A DNA stretch of 64,000 nt. Origin: Paludibacteraceae bacterium. Its GTDB lineage: Bacteria; Bacteroidota; Bacteroidia; Bacteroidales; Paludibacteraceae. This document shows, in pieces, positions 27,275 through 36,209 of the stretch. Position 1 is the first letter of the stretch. Each line of letters starts with the position of its first letter. The stretch is from assembly GCA_024693065.1 (NCBI GenBank), contig JAILLP010000006.1:186001-250000 (forward strand), written 5' to 3'. Position numbers and translations under genes: made by a program. Under the pieces are notes generated by a model, which was given only the letters and a program-made list of their open reading frames with translations, ran no database searches and had not been told where the DNA came from.

Positions 27275-28090
27275 TTATTTATTGTTCAACACAAGTGCGA
27301 CAACCGTAGCCGCCAACGAGGAGATGGATATCCAGAACGAAGTGGATCTCACATTATTACCATTGACGGTAGATTGTTTAACCTTCATCTTGTTTGGTGT
27401 GACGTATATCACATCGTCTTGTTGCAAATAGTATACCGGAGATTGAACAACGTTCTGCAAAGAGTTCAGATTGACGCGGAACGTCTTTTGCTTACCCTCC
27501 TCCATTCGCAAGACAAGCACGTCTTCCCTCTTTCCTTGAATGGTTATGTCTCCTGCACTACTAATCGCCTCCAAAAGGGTCATGTTGTCTTTGTAAATCC
27601 TGTAGATTCCAGGGTGAGCGACCTCACCGATGACGGAAATACTCAGATTCAAGAAATCAACGGTGACAACAGGGTCTTTGGCTTGATTTCTCGACTCTAT
27701 CTCGTCTTTGATTAGGGTGGCCAACTCATTTCTCGTCAATCCAGCGACATTGATCTTTCCTATTGTCGGGAAATCTATATTTCCATCGCTATCGACGGTA
27801 TAACCGGAAACTGCGCTGGACTCCTCACCGAACAATGTGCTGCGGGCACCGGTGCTGACGATTCTCTGTGTCACATACGGCAGATTAAACAACGCTGACA
27901 ACTGTGGATCCTTACAATTCACCACGATTGATATCCTATCCTTAGGTCTTAGCGTGATCTCCTGCACTGCAGAGGTGTTTATGCCTTTAATACGATCCGC
28001 ATCCTGAAAATATGGTATTTTCTTATGCGATGAACAAGAACTCAACAACAGAGCGAGTAGTACATTAAAAATCAACCACTTTGTTTTCAT
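27275..28090 (-). CDS. wza: Outer-membrane polysaccharide export lipoprotein, Wza family (copy 2, locus A)
   Basis: 271 residues. Signal peptide ends LLSSC (Cys19), then KIPYFQDADR, VVNCKDPQLSALFNLPYV, an SLBB-like repeat region and a C-terminal hydrophobic helix (SFWISISSLAATVVALVL). Near-identical in protein sequence over long stretches to copy 3 at 41,808-42,638, although many third codon positions differ. Lies between the initiating transferase and wzc, the standard head order. Confidence 0.94.
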   Translation of the reverse strand: MKTKWLIFNVLLALLLSSCSSHKKIPYFQDADRIKGINTSAVQEITLRPKDRISIVVNCKDPQLSALFNLPYVTQRIVSTGARSTLFGEESSAVSGYTVDSDGNIDFPTIGKINVAGLTRNELATLIKDEIESRNQAKDPVVTVDFLNLSISVIGEVAHPGIYRIYKDNMTLLEAISSAGDITIQGKREDVLVLRMEEGKQKTFRVNLNSLQNVVQSPVYYLQQDDVIYVTPNKMKVKQSTVNGNNVRSTSFWISISSLAATVVALVLNNK

Positions 28091-28114
28091 TGTCTATTCT
28101 ATTATTTATTATTG

Positions 28115-29269
28115 TTATTTCATATTTAGTTTATTCTTCTCAATCTTGGAATGCATCCATATGTTTATCACGGAATAGAATAACACGATACACATGAAGA
28201 GCAACGTAGGATCCATCACCTTAGACAGAATCAAGCTCACCCCGATGATAAACGCCGAGAAGAACAAAATACTAATCATGGCCACATGCTGCGACATTCC
28301 TAGCTTTAATAACTTATGGTGAATGTGGCTCTGGTCTGGCATAAACGGATTCTTCCTGCACTTCAGACGATAAATGAATACACGAACAACATCCATGCAT
28401 GGCACCATCAACGGCGTGAAGGCGAGGAACATCGGATGAACCTTCGACAAACATGTGTGTGTCGGTGCGATTTCCACATTGGCCATCCGGAAACTCAGGA
28501 AACAGAGTATCAATCCGATTGTGAGGGATCCCGTATCTCCCATGAATATCTTCTTCTGTTTCTCTGCCTTCCCGAAGACATTATAAAAGAAGAATGGTAT
28601 GACAGTTCCTAATGTGGCAAACGCGACCAATGAGAAGGTATACTCCCCTATCTCGAGAAACACGAACCCGTAGTATCCCAAAGCGACTCCACTCAACCCG
28701 GAAGCCAACCCATCTATGCCATCGATCAAGTTCATGGCGTTGATGATGAATACAACAAGGAAAATGGTCAGAGGCCAGAACATGAAATTCGGGAGCCTGT
28801 CATTGAGGAAGAACAACCCATGCAGGTCTGATATGTACAATCCTCCAAAAAGGAACAACAATCCGCATCCCAACTGTGCAACGAACTTGGCGCTATATTT
28901 TACACCTATCAAGTCATCCGCTATGCCGACTAGATAAAGAAGAATCAGTGAACACACACAAATGGAAAGACTTAAAATATTTTCCCCTAATTCCTCCATC
29001 AACTGAAGTCTGCCCGTATGTACATCAAAAACCAACAAAATGAAAATCGTGAATAGGATGACTGGTTCAAACGCTAATCCTCCTAATCTCGGTACTGTAC
29101 TATGGTGTATCTTCCTTTCGTCTATCTCGTCGAATAGTTTCTTACGAAAGGCAATCAATAGAATCTGTGGTATCAACACACCAGCTGCGACTATTGACAT
29201 CACTAGCGCAGATGACATTATAAACCACCAAAATATGGTGTCAGGCATTGTGGTGAAAAAATCCAACAT
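28115..29269 (-). CDS. Undecaprenyl-phosphate HexNAc-1-P transferase, WecA/MraY family (locus A)
   Basis: 384-residue polyprenyl-phosphate transferase with about 11 membrane helices. Conserved cytoplasmic motifs: DERKIHHSTVPRLGG, GIADDLIG (Asp-Asp), NAMNLIDGIDGLASG, FMGDTGSL and HIHHKLL. It starts the repeat unit by moving a HexNAc-1-phosphate from UDP-sugar to undecaprenyl phosphate; with WecB/C/G downstream, GlcNAc is the likely sugar. Closely paralogous to 42,651-43,808. Follows the antiterminator gene by 19 bases. Confidence 0.92.
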   Translation of the reverse strand: MLDFFTTMPDTIFWWFIMSSALVMSIVAAGVLIPQILLIAFRKKLFDEIDERKIHHSTVPRLGGLAFEPVILFTIFILLVFDVHTGRLQLMEELGENILSLSICVCSLILLYLVGIADDLIGVKYSAKFVAQLGCGLLFLFGGLYISDLHGLFFLNDRLPNFMFWPLTIFLVVFIINAMNLIDGIDGLASGLSGVALGYYGFVFLEIGEYTFSLVAFATLGTVIPFFFYNVFGKAEKQKKIFMGDTGSLTIGLILCFLSFRMANVEIAPTHTCLSKVHPMFLAFTPLMVPCMDVVRVFIYRLKCRKNPFMPDQSHIHHKLLKLGMSQHVAMISILFFSAFIIGVSLILSKVMDPTLLFMCIVLFYSVINIWMHSKIEKNKLNMK

Positions 29270-29288
29270 ATTTTATTCCAGTCTTAAT

Positions 29289-29825
29289 TCAATCATCCAG
29301 TTTTTCCAAGAATGACCTCGGTATATACGATGTGGCCACAACCGCCACTCCTTCTATCGAAACTATCAATCTTTTCCTCCCTTGTATCCTCTTCACGTAT
29401 CCTTCCGCCCCTTTGAACACACCGTCAATCACCCTAACATGATCTCCGATTTTACACTCAGTGGACATGCCTTCCTGAAGGAGTTCCAATCCCATGTCCC
29501 CGACAGATGTCACCAATATGAAGGAATCCATTTCCTTGTCAGGGATAAGGCGAGGTTGCTTCGTCTCTATGTCCGCATAGACATAAAACGCGTCTCCAAA
29601 CCTCTCCTTCAATGAAACCAGATATTTCGTGCTGCAATTTATGAACAGCAAAGAGGTGATCAGTTGTTTTTTCTCATATACCTTTTGTCCGTCTTTAAAT
29701 GATTCGACCGTCCTCATCGGCACATAATACCGAATTTCGTCCTCATCCAATATGGTAGACATCTTCGTTACCCGATTGAAGAAAACATTCACGGCAAACC
29801 AGCCAAACTCACGTATCTTATCCAT
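29289..29825 (-). CDS. UpxY-family transcription antiterminator (NusG-like)
   Basis: 178 residues. N-terminal NusG-type (NGN) domain WFAVNVFFNRVTKMSTILDEDEIRYYVPM and C-terminal KOW motif GDHVRVIDGVFKGAEGYVKRI. UpxY proteins of Bacteroides head capsule operons and act on the untranslated leader to let polymerase read through the long operon. Position as first gene of locus A fits this exactly. No UpxZ-type partner is seen, and locus B has no such gene. ATG at 29,825 is used; a short overlapping upstream frame is listed separately. Confidence 0.9.
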   Translation of the reverse strand: MDKIREFGWFAVNVFFNRVTKMSTILDEDEIRYYVPMRTVESFKDGQKVYEKKQLITSLLFINCSTKYLVSLKERFGDAFYVYADIETKQPRLIPDKEMDSFILVTSVGDMGLELLQEGMSTECKIGDHVRVIDGVFKGAEGYVKRIQGRKRLIVSIEGVAVVATSYIPRSFLEKLDD

Positions 29826-29911
29826 ACCTCCCTGCTCAAATAATCATCCCTCTCCATGGCGAAGAAAGGAATCACATCAATAGCCTTCTGAGGAATTCTT
29901 GTTTTCATCAT
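29789..29911 (-). CDS. Possible leader peptide overlapping upxY (40 codons)
   Basis: A 40-codon frame from ATG at 29,911 (MMKTRIPQKAIDV...) begins about 20 bases after the predicted transcription start and runs through the upxY start in another frame, stopping at 29,789. Its overlap with the antiterminator start would let its translation influence upxY. No homology is recognised and it could be chance. Confidence 0.25.
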   Translation of the reverse strand: MMKTRIPQKAIDVIPFFAMERDDYLSREVWIRYVSLAGLP

Positions 29912-29933
29912 TATCCTCAGAAACACTATTCTA

Positions 29934-29941
29934 CAAATTTA
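29934..29941 (-). promoter_or_regulatory. Candidate -7 box of locus A promoter
   Basis: TAAATTTG on the minus strand matches the Bacteroidetes -7 consensus TAnnTTTG about 109 bases before the upxY start. No good -33 TTTG is found at the usual 19-21 base spacing. Transcription from here gives a roughly 100-base leader. No inverted repeats suggesting an invertible promoter were seen. Confidence 0.45.
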
Positions 29942-30020
29942 AGCAAAAAACTTTATTTGAGGCGAGGAGATTATAAGAAAAAAAATTAACACACGGATTA
30001 TCTCATATACATCTCATCCG

Positions 30021-30059
30021 AAAAGAGCCAAAAAGCTCGACGTTTCACATCAAAACGTC
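30021..30059 (-). terminator. Double hairpin at the end of locus B
   Basis: On the minus strand a 7-bp stem GACGTTT/AAACGTC spans the stop codon of the last locus B gene (30,039-30,059). It is followed at once by GAGC-TTTTTG-GCTC and TTTT (30,038-30,021). The second, weak hairpin plus U-tract could act as an intrinsic terminator separating locus B from upxY. Confidence 0.45.
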
Positions 30060-31114
30060 TGTTCGTACTGCTCCGCAATCTTTTTCCAAGTGTAGTTCTG
30101 CTCCGCTATAGATCGCATTGGACTTCCATCCAATTCTGTTTTCAATAAATTCAACAGGCTCTTGTCATCCTTGAAGTAATATGCCTTTTCCTGCGTGGTG
30201 GATCGGTTGTAAATACAATCGTAAGCCACAATCGGCATGCCGAAAAACATTGCCTCCACCAAAGACGGGTTGGTTCCTCCTGCGCTATGTCCATGCACAT
30301 AGATGGATGCGTTCGAACGGATGACATAAAGTATATCCAAATCGTATATCGCATCCAACATATGAATGTTCGGGAAGGAAGCGTATTGTTTCTTCAATTT
30401 CCTAGCATATTCACTATGGTTCCAATTCCCGATAAACACAAACGATTTATCGCTTTCAGAGAATGCCTTTAATGAAATGTGGCAATTATTCTCTGGCTCG
30501 ATACGACATACGCAAACCGCATATTCTTTCCGTTTCAGACCATAGTCCGATAGTATCCTGTCACTTTTATCCTCTTCAATCTCCCTGATTACATGATCAC
30601 CTCCATAGGCTATCAATTGGGATGGCTTGCCGTACACCGCACTCACGTAATCTTGTATGCCTTTGTTGTCTGCAATGATCACATCCGCATACTTCACCGC
30701 TTGTTTCTCGGACGTGCGTAGAATCCAACGGGCGAACCATCCCCATTTTGCCCTTTTATGCTCTAACCCGTCGATATTCACAACCAACCTGTTCTTGCTG
30801 AAAAACTTCAGAACCGGAAGGAACATGCATCCGGACACGCCTAATACCAAAATCGTATCATATCCCCTAAAGGTATGCATCATGCAAAATACATCGTACA
30901 AAACACTCAGCATACCATTAGCCTTCACATTAATGTACTTTAACGTACACCCCTTGTATTCATGTAGCCTATCAGGCATATCTACCCCACTACAGAATAC
31001 AGTATAATGGACATCCGCCGATGCATTCTCCCCCACAATGTTCTCCACCATGGATTCGAACCCTCCATAATTGGCAGGAATCCCCTGACATCCCACTATT
31101 GCGACTTGCTTCAT
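30050..31114 (-). CDS. Glycosyltransferase (GT4-type with DUF1972 N-terminus)
   Basis: 354-residue GT-B enzyme. The N-terminus VAIVGCQGIPANYGGFESMVENIV is the signature of the DUF1972/rhamnosyltransferase-type group, and the C-terminal half carries VCRIEPENNCHISLKAF, YVHGHSAGGTNPSLVEAMFFGMPIVAYD with the GT4 donor-site Glu pattern. Probably adds a (deoxy)hexose in locus B. It is the last gene of that operon, 13 bases after another GT4. Confidence 0.88.
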   Translation of the reverse strand: MKQVAIVGCQGIPANYGGFESMVENIVGENASADVHYTVFCSGVDMPDRLHEYKGCTLKYINVKANGMLSVLYDVFCMMHTFRGYDTILVLGVSGCMFLPVLKFFSKNRLVVNIDGLEHKRAKWGWFARWILRTSEKQAVKYADVIIADNKGIQDYVSAVYGKPSQLIAYGGDHVIREIEEDKSDRILSDYGLKRKEYAVCVCRIEPENNCHISLKAFSESDKSFVFIGNWNHSEYARKLKKQYASFPNIHMLDAIYDLDILYVIRSNASIYVHGHSAGGTNPSLVEAMFFGMPIVAYDCIYNRSTTQEKAYYFKDDKSLLNLLKTELDGSPMRSIAEQNYTWKKIAEQYEQTF

Positions 31115-31127
31115 TTTAATGAACTTA

Positions 31128-32234
31128 TTATTTTTTCAATCCAATTACTGATGAAATCCTCTCGTTAATTAACTCTTCGGAGAAAGATTTCGATTTTAGA
31201 AAAGCAGATTTCGATAGACTCTCGTACAACATATAGTCGGTCAAAATAGTCTTTATCCTTTTTTCGATATTGTCTAAATCACCGACATCTATCTTATATC
31301 CATTCTTACCATCTTCCACCATTTCCGCAACACCGCCCTGGGTCGGTACAATAACCGGCAGTCCGGCGGACATGGCCTCCAAAGCTGTCAGTCCGAAGGT
31401 CTCCACCGCCATATTCGAATCCGTCAGATTCAACACGAGGGAAGCATCTGCATAAAATGGCACCACATCGTCCTGACGCGGATAGATCTTGATATTATCT
31501 CCCATGACAATATTGTTCTCTTTCACGAATTCATCGATTGCCTCTGATTCATCATTCACGACCATCACGAATCTAAATAGCGGAAGACGGTTGGATAACT
31601 CGCAGAATTGTACGACTCCCTTGTATTTCTTTAAGGAGGATACCATTAACACACCCTGTTTCGAGTAGGCGACCGACGGATCGAACTCAAATCGTTTCAC
31701 AAATGTGTCAGGCAATGCATTGGGAATCACGTAGACGCTCTCCTGCCTGCTCAAATAGGATTTCTGGTATTCCGAAACACATATAATATCGGAGGCGAGA
31801 TGGGTCATCGCCCATGCTAATTTACGGTAAAAACCGCTCTTGGCGAATGAGTTCTCGTGGTAATGATAGATGACCCGCTTCCCCATCATTCGTCCCGCCA
31901 ATGCCGCACCGACAGGAAGTATGGTGTTGATATAAAAGACAACATCTTTTTGGAAAAAATACCGCCATGCGAAGAAAAACATATAGATCTGCGCATAAGT
32001 GTATCGCAATATGGTGACAATAGGATTCGAGGAAAATCGGTAACTGTAGCGATATTGACGTAGATTAGGACCCTGCAATTCATCCAAAACTCCTCCTCTT
32101 GACGTGAGCACGTCTATCGAGCAATCTTTCCGTAACAAGCCGGTAAGCACTGTCCTCAGCACCTTCGGACTACCCGAATAATCATTGAAGAGATGGAAAA
32201 CCGCAATCCTCATACGCATCTTATTAATTGTCAT
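31128..32234 (-). CDS. Glycosyltransferase family 4
   Basis: 368-residue GT-B protein: IAVFHLFNDYSGSPKVLRTVLTGL at the N-terminus, then GVLMVSSLKKYKGV, IYPRQDDVVPFYADASLVLNLTDS and ETFGLTALEAMSAGLPVIVPTQGGVAEMV (EX7E-type donor site). Retaining glycosyl transfer to the lipid-linked oligosaccharide is expected. The frame opens at a GTG (32,237); the ATG at 32,234, sharing one base with the preceding stop (TGATG), is preferred. Later in-frame Mets at codons 6 and 8 are alternatives. Confidence 0.88.
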   Translation of the reverse strand: MTINKMRMRIAVFHLFNDYSGSPKVLRTVLTGLLRKDCSIDVLTSRGGVLDELQGPNLRQYRYSYRFSSNPIVTILRYTYAQIYMFFFAWRYFFQKDVVFYINTILPVGAALAGRMMGKRVIYHYHENSFAKSGFYRKLAWAMTHLASDIICVSEYQKSYLSRQESVYVIPNALPDTFVKRFEFDPSVAYSKQGVLMVSSLKKYKGVVQFCELSNRLPLFRFVMVVNDESEAIDEFVKENNIVMGDNIKIYPRQDDVVPFYADASLVLNLTDSNMAVETFGLTALEAMSAGLPVIVPTQGGVAEMVEDGKNGYKIDVGDLDNIEKRIKTILTDYMLYESLSKSAFLKSKSFSEELINERISSVIGLKK

Positions 32235-33175
32235 CACCCCATGAAGAAGGAGTACATCCGTTCTATAAAGTAATAAATCTTATGCTTAAACCGCACATCG
32301 GTTAGCAACGATTTCCAATTGTTATTGGAGTTCAATATTCCTAAGAATTTTTTCTGTGTGGCTCGATCAGACTTTAGTATATAATATCTGAACAAAACTT
32401 CATAGGTTCTGCAAGCCGCATCCCTTATAACATCCTTGTACAACGTCCGTTCATCCCCTAACCTTTTAATCAGTTCTTCGGCTACGACGATGGAATCATA
32501 CAATTTCTTTTCCGAGATGGAAGATGTTGTGATAGAATTCTCCCTCAACCTGTATATATATGCTGGCTGCGCATAATAGCAACATTGCTTCGCCATACTT
32601 AAGGCTATCGGGGTGAATAGGCAATCCTCAAAATATATGCCCTCCTTGAATGACAATTCATTGCCCAACAAGAAACTACGTTTAAAGACATAGAAAGGCG
32701 CCCCGCTGTAAGGGAATATGTAGGAATTGTCGTATACATATTTTCCATCTCCCTTATCGGACGGCAAGTTCCTGTCAATCTGTGTGTCCTCGCCACCTTT
32801 CCTCAAAATAGTATTCAAGACGATTATATCGGGCTGATGGTTGGACTCGACAATGTCGTATATCTTGCGGATACAATTGTCCGCAATCCAATCATCGCTA
32901 TCCACAAACCATACATAATCACCTTGGGCGAGCGTAATTCCCCTATTACGGGTTGCGCTCAACCCCCTATTTTCCTGACTGATAACTCGAATGTTAGCGG
33001 AAGGATTTTGTTCCGCGAAACTATTCACCACATCTAATGTGGCATCTTTGGATCCATCATTGATGACTATTATTTCATAATCATCCTTCCCCATGTCAGA
33101 TTGCACGCAACTCGCCAAACAGTCTTTGATATATTGTTCGACATTATAGGAAGGCATTACTATCGAAAGGAACAT
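32234..33175 (-). CDS. Glycosyltransferase family 2
   Basis: 313-residue GT2 enzyme: FLSIVMPSYNVEQYIKDCL, VINDGSKDATL and the DxD-type VWFVDSDDW, followed by the usual ED-containing acceptor segment (YFEDCLFTP). The longer frame starts at TTG 33,181; ATG 33,175 is chosen. One-base overlap with the next GT4 gene shows tight coupling. Donor unknown. Confidence 0.9.
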   Translation of the reverse strand: MFLSIVMPSYNVEQYIKDCLASCVQSDMGKDDYEIIVINDGSKDATLDVVNSFAEQNPSANIRVISQENRGLSATRNRGITLAQGDYVWFVDSDDWIADNCIRKIYDIVESNHQPDIIVLNTILRKGGEDTQIDRNLPSDKGDGKYVYDNSYIFPYSGAPFYVFKRSFLLGNELSFKEGIYFEDCLFTPIALSMAKQCCYYAQPAYIYRLRENSITTSSISEKKLYDSIVVAEELIKRLGDERTLYKDVIRDAACRTYEVLFRYYILKSDRATQKKFLGILNSNNNWKSLLTDVRFKHKIYYFIERMYSFFMG

Positions 33176-33193
33176 AGGCAAATGGTCTTGGTA

Positions 33194-34309
33194 TCAATCA
33201 AAAATGGTTTGCTTTGACGGAAAGATCTCCAAATCGACGAACTCATAAGGAGAGCATGTGGCGGCATGGTTAAACACTGCCCACATACACAAAGCATAGG
33301 TTAATCCACAAAACATCATGATAGGAGTTCGATACAACACGTCCTTCTTTTTCGCCAGCTCATACATCAAGAACGAATAGATGATGATACGGAACGGAAG
33401 GAAGTACATGTTCACACGGTCCAGATAGGTACCACCGATACAATTCTGCAGGAAAATACCTATGAAGTATAGTTTATAATATAACTCGAACCCGACATCT
33501 CCATGCAAACGTTTCAGCTTGTCGTACATCCATATCACCGTCATATCCATCATCAGCCAAATGAAGGTGGCGATACCCATGGAGTTTTTGCTATTGGACC
33601 AATCCAATGTCTTCAGGTAATCCATATTGCTTGTGGCATCACCAAAGCCGATAGCATTAGCAAATGTGCCCAAGTTGGAGAATATGAACTCCTTCAAGAC
33701 TGCACCCGCAACGAATGATCCGAAAAACAAACCATACTGTAACCATTTGTCATCCTTCACTTTGACATTCAAAACAAAATAAAACACACCTAACGGATAG
33801 GCGGTTTTATGGATGGATCCAGCCAATAAGATAAGCAGAGCGAACGGTATCAGCCTTCGTTCATGAATGAATTGTATGGAGTACATGAATATGCAAAAGG
33901 CGACACTCTGACGCAATGCGTTGTTCCATATGAAAAGCTCCAACGTGGCGAACAGGAAGAAGAATGCCCACGGCAAGATAAACTTGAACTTTTGGAATGT
34001 CCTCACAAAGAAATATATTTCGAGACAGGCCACCAACAAGAATATCGTACTATAATGGAACTCCATGTAATGGATGAACTTACAGACATATGTGAACCCA
34101 TACTCCATATTAGGGAATAGCCTCGGGTTGAACAGAAATGCCTTGTAAGCGGGATAGTCATCACCCACATTATATCGAAGACCAATTACCAACGTAAATA
34201 TGCCGATAATCATATATGCGTAGGCCCTCTTGTTCGTCATGGCATACTGATATGCCAAGAACATCAAGGTTACCAACAACAAATTATAGACGTAATATGC
34301 GAGAAACAT
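33194..34309 (-). CDS. EpsG-family polysaccharide polymerase (Wzy candidate, locus B)
   Basis: 371-residue polytopic membrane protein with about 10-12 helices. The N-terminal VIGLRYNVGDDYPAY motif is characteristic of EpsG/Wzy polymerases, and RQSVAFCIFMYSIQFI matches the conserved Arg-Gln-x-x-A segment of the family. It should polymerise locus B repeat units in the periplasm. Sits 18 bases upstream of a GT2 and 9 bases after the GT32-like gene. Confidence 0.85.
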   Translation of the reverse strand: MFLAYYVYNLLLVTLMFLAYQYAMTNKRAYAYMIIGIFTLVIGLRYNVGDDYPAYKAFLFNPRLFPNMEYGFTYVCKFIHYMEFHYSTIFLLVACLEIYFFVRTFQKFKFILPWAFFFLFATLELFIWNNALRQSVAFCIFMYSIQFIHERRLIPFALLILLAGSIHKTAYPLGVFYFVLNVKVKDDKWLQYGLFFGSFVAGAVLKEFIFSNLGTFANAIGFGDATSNMDYLKTLDWSNSKNSMGIATFIWLMMDMTVIWMYDKLKRLHGDVGFELYYKLYFIGIFLQNCIGGTYLDRVNMYFLPFRIIIYSFLMYELAKKKDVLYRTPIMMFCGLTYALCMWAVFNHAATCSPYEFVDLEIFPSKQTIFD

Positions 34310-34318
34310 ATAAACCTA

Positions 34319-35119
34319 TCAATTAAAATAAGAGCCAGTGGTTCTTTTCCTCTCCTTCATTTGAAGTATTTTCCTCACCACACCAGTTGGCAAGCAACGT
34401 AACAAGATATCGTTTTTGACAGTCGAGCAGAGACGTCCCCAAATGGTTTTATCCCTCCAACTAGCATTATAATGATGTATCGTCAACGTGTTTTCCGTAA
34501 TCTCCACATGGTTCGTCACATAATCCTTTGGCCCGAAATATTCTATCGGATAGATATATACACCATCCACACAACGCACGCCCGATTCCATAGTGAGTCC
34601 TTTCTCCGTCAACAATTCTGTCGTGTACGCCACCACTGTCTTCATATTTGGGCTTCCATCGGCGTGAAGGAAGCGAAGGTTGGCATATTTATCCAAAATC
34701 TCCTTATAAATCGGCATGCCAGGCTCTGCGCCGATCCCTAATCCGGGATTAACAGCGAGACCAGTTCCCCGCACGAAAGACCCATTCTCAGTGGGTACAT
34801 AATCCTGCTCACACCCCATGAAAGCGCCTCGTTCGATGACCTCATTCAGTGGTTTAATAATCTCCACGTCCGTATCGAAATACAATCCACCATAGTTGTA
34901 AAGTATCCAGAAACGGGCGTAGTCACTCACAAACGCATATTTTTTCCCCTCATATGCCTCACGAGTATATTGAACGATGTTCACATCAAAATTATCCTCG
35001 TTCCATTCCTTGATTTCATAATCAGGAAGGAACTTCCGCCATGATGCGATGCATTGTTCCGCCAGACTTGGCAATGGATTATGTCCAAACCAACAATAAT
35101 GTACGACCTTAGGTATCAT
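34319..35119 (-). CDS. GT32-like glycosyltransferase (DXD sugar-binding region)
   Basis: 266 residues. N-terminal IPKVVHYCWFGHNPLP, SDYARFWILYNYGGLYFDTDVE (DxD metal site about residues 97-99) and a terminal HHYNASWRDKTIW block identify the Gly_transf_sug/OCH1-like family common in capsule loci. Transfers a sugar, usually with retention, to the lipid-linked oligosaccharide. Overlaps the preceding gene by four bases. Confidence 0.9.
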   Translation of the reverse strand: MIPKVVHYCWFGHNPLPSLAEQCIASWRKFLPDYEIKEWNEDNFDVNIVQYTREAYEGKKYAFVSDYARFWILYNYGGLYFDTDVEIIKPLNEVIERGAFMGCEQDYVPTENGSFVRGTGLAVNPGLGIGAEPGMPIYKEILDKYANLRFLHADGSPNMKTVVAYTTELLTEKGLTMESGVRCVDGVYIYPIEYFGPKDYVTNHVEITENTLTIHHYNASWRDKTIWGRLCSTVKNDILLRCLPTGVVRKILQMKERKRTTGSYFN

Positions 35120-36180
35120 GACTTGTATAGGTGAAGCTTATTCTCTAAAAACGACTCCACGCCATGGATAAGCTTGGCCAAGGTCAATCCATATCGCTTT
35201 ATCAACTGGAAATTATGATTCGCAAGCTTCATTTCCTCAGGCGAACGGTAATCGAACGCATTCAGAGCCTGCTTGTTTTCTTCCATGTAACGGAGCGTAT
35301 CATCCGGCACGAAATCGAATTTGTCGGATGTGTCCATCTCCTGCGATGAATAGTTGAAGTCGAGCGCATGCTTCCCATTTCCCTCTATCGCAGTGCAGTA
35401 TTCACCCGTACCGTCAAAACCATAGTTCCTGGCTTTCGATATGACAGGTGAAATGCAGTACTTGTTTTGGCAGGCGAGGTATGCACGAAGCGCCACGTCT
35501 GAACAAATCAGTAACAATGACGTCTGGCTACCATATGAAAGAGCCGACGAAAAATAATCGCGGAAGCAGGAATCTATCATACGCTTATAATACCCCTCCT
35601 TCACGATTGTGCCGGCATCCCGCAACATCTTTCCTGTCTTGATGTAGGAAGAATATATTTCCTTTTTGGATGCCCAAAATCCTAACCCCCAGGCTGACAA
35701 TGTGAAATTTTGTTTGAAGCATGTGGCTCCTTCATTGGCTTTCCATGCGACAGGATAGGAATAGCCGGACACGAACATCACATCCGGATCATTCCGATAT
35801 TCCCACAAACATTTATCTTCAAACTCCAAAAAGTTCGGAGAAAATTCCACATCATCATCCGTTCGGATCCAACATGGGTAATGTTCATAGGCATACTCTA
35901 TCAAATGGGATGAGTTTCTTGCACTACCGTAATTCTCGGTACGTTTGAAGACGACGAACTTAGCGAAGCAAGAGAAATCGCCGTTATCCACATAATCACA
36001 TATCTCCTGCCACCCTTGCCTATACTTCTCCGATGGAGGATAGTCCAATCCAACATATACATCCGTATATTGGGCCCATGTGTTTCGTTTTAGACTCTCC
36101 ACCAATCTGATGAAGTGTTTCGAACGACATAATGTCGGAATCAACACTGGCGCAAAATATATGTCTTTCCCGTTTTCCAT
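35116..36180 (-). CDS. GT2-like glycosyltransferase
   Basis: 354-residue GT-A-like protein: FAPVLIPTLCRSKHFIRLVESL, VGLDYPPSEKY, YGSARNSSHLIEYAYE and WIRTDDDVEFSPNFL, in which TDDD is the metal/donor motif. Related proteins form a family of capsule GTs separate from classical GT2. A frame from GTG at 36,213 overlaps the ATP-grasp stop by three bases; ATG at 36,180 better matches the short N-termini expected, but the GTG start cannot be excluded. C-terminal 100 residues show no recognised domain. Confidence 0.78.
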   Translation of the reverse strand: MENGKDIYFAPVLIPTLCRSKHFIRLVESLKRNTWAQYTDVYVGLDYPPSEKYRQGWQEICDYVDNGDFSCFAKFVVFKRTENYGSARNSSHLIEYAYEHYPCWIRTDDDVEFSPNFLEFEDKCLWEYRNDPDVMFVSGYSYPVAWKANEGATCFKQNFTLSAWGLGFWASKKEIYSSYIKTGKMLRDAGTIVKEGYYKRMIDSCFRDYFSSALSYGSQTSLLLICSDVALRAYLACQNKYCISPVISKARNYGFDGTGEYCTAIEGNGKHALDFNYSSQEMDTSDKFDFVPDDTLRYMEENKQALNAFDYRSPEEMKLANHNFQLIKRYGLTLAKLIHGVESFLENKLHLYKS

Positions 36181-36209
36181 TGGAACAATTGATTTATAGG
36201 GATTTTTAT

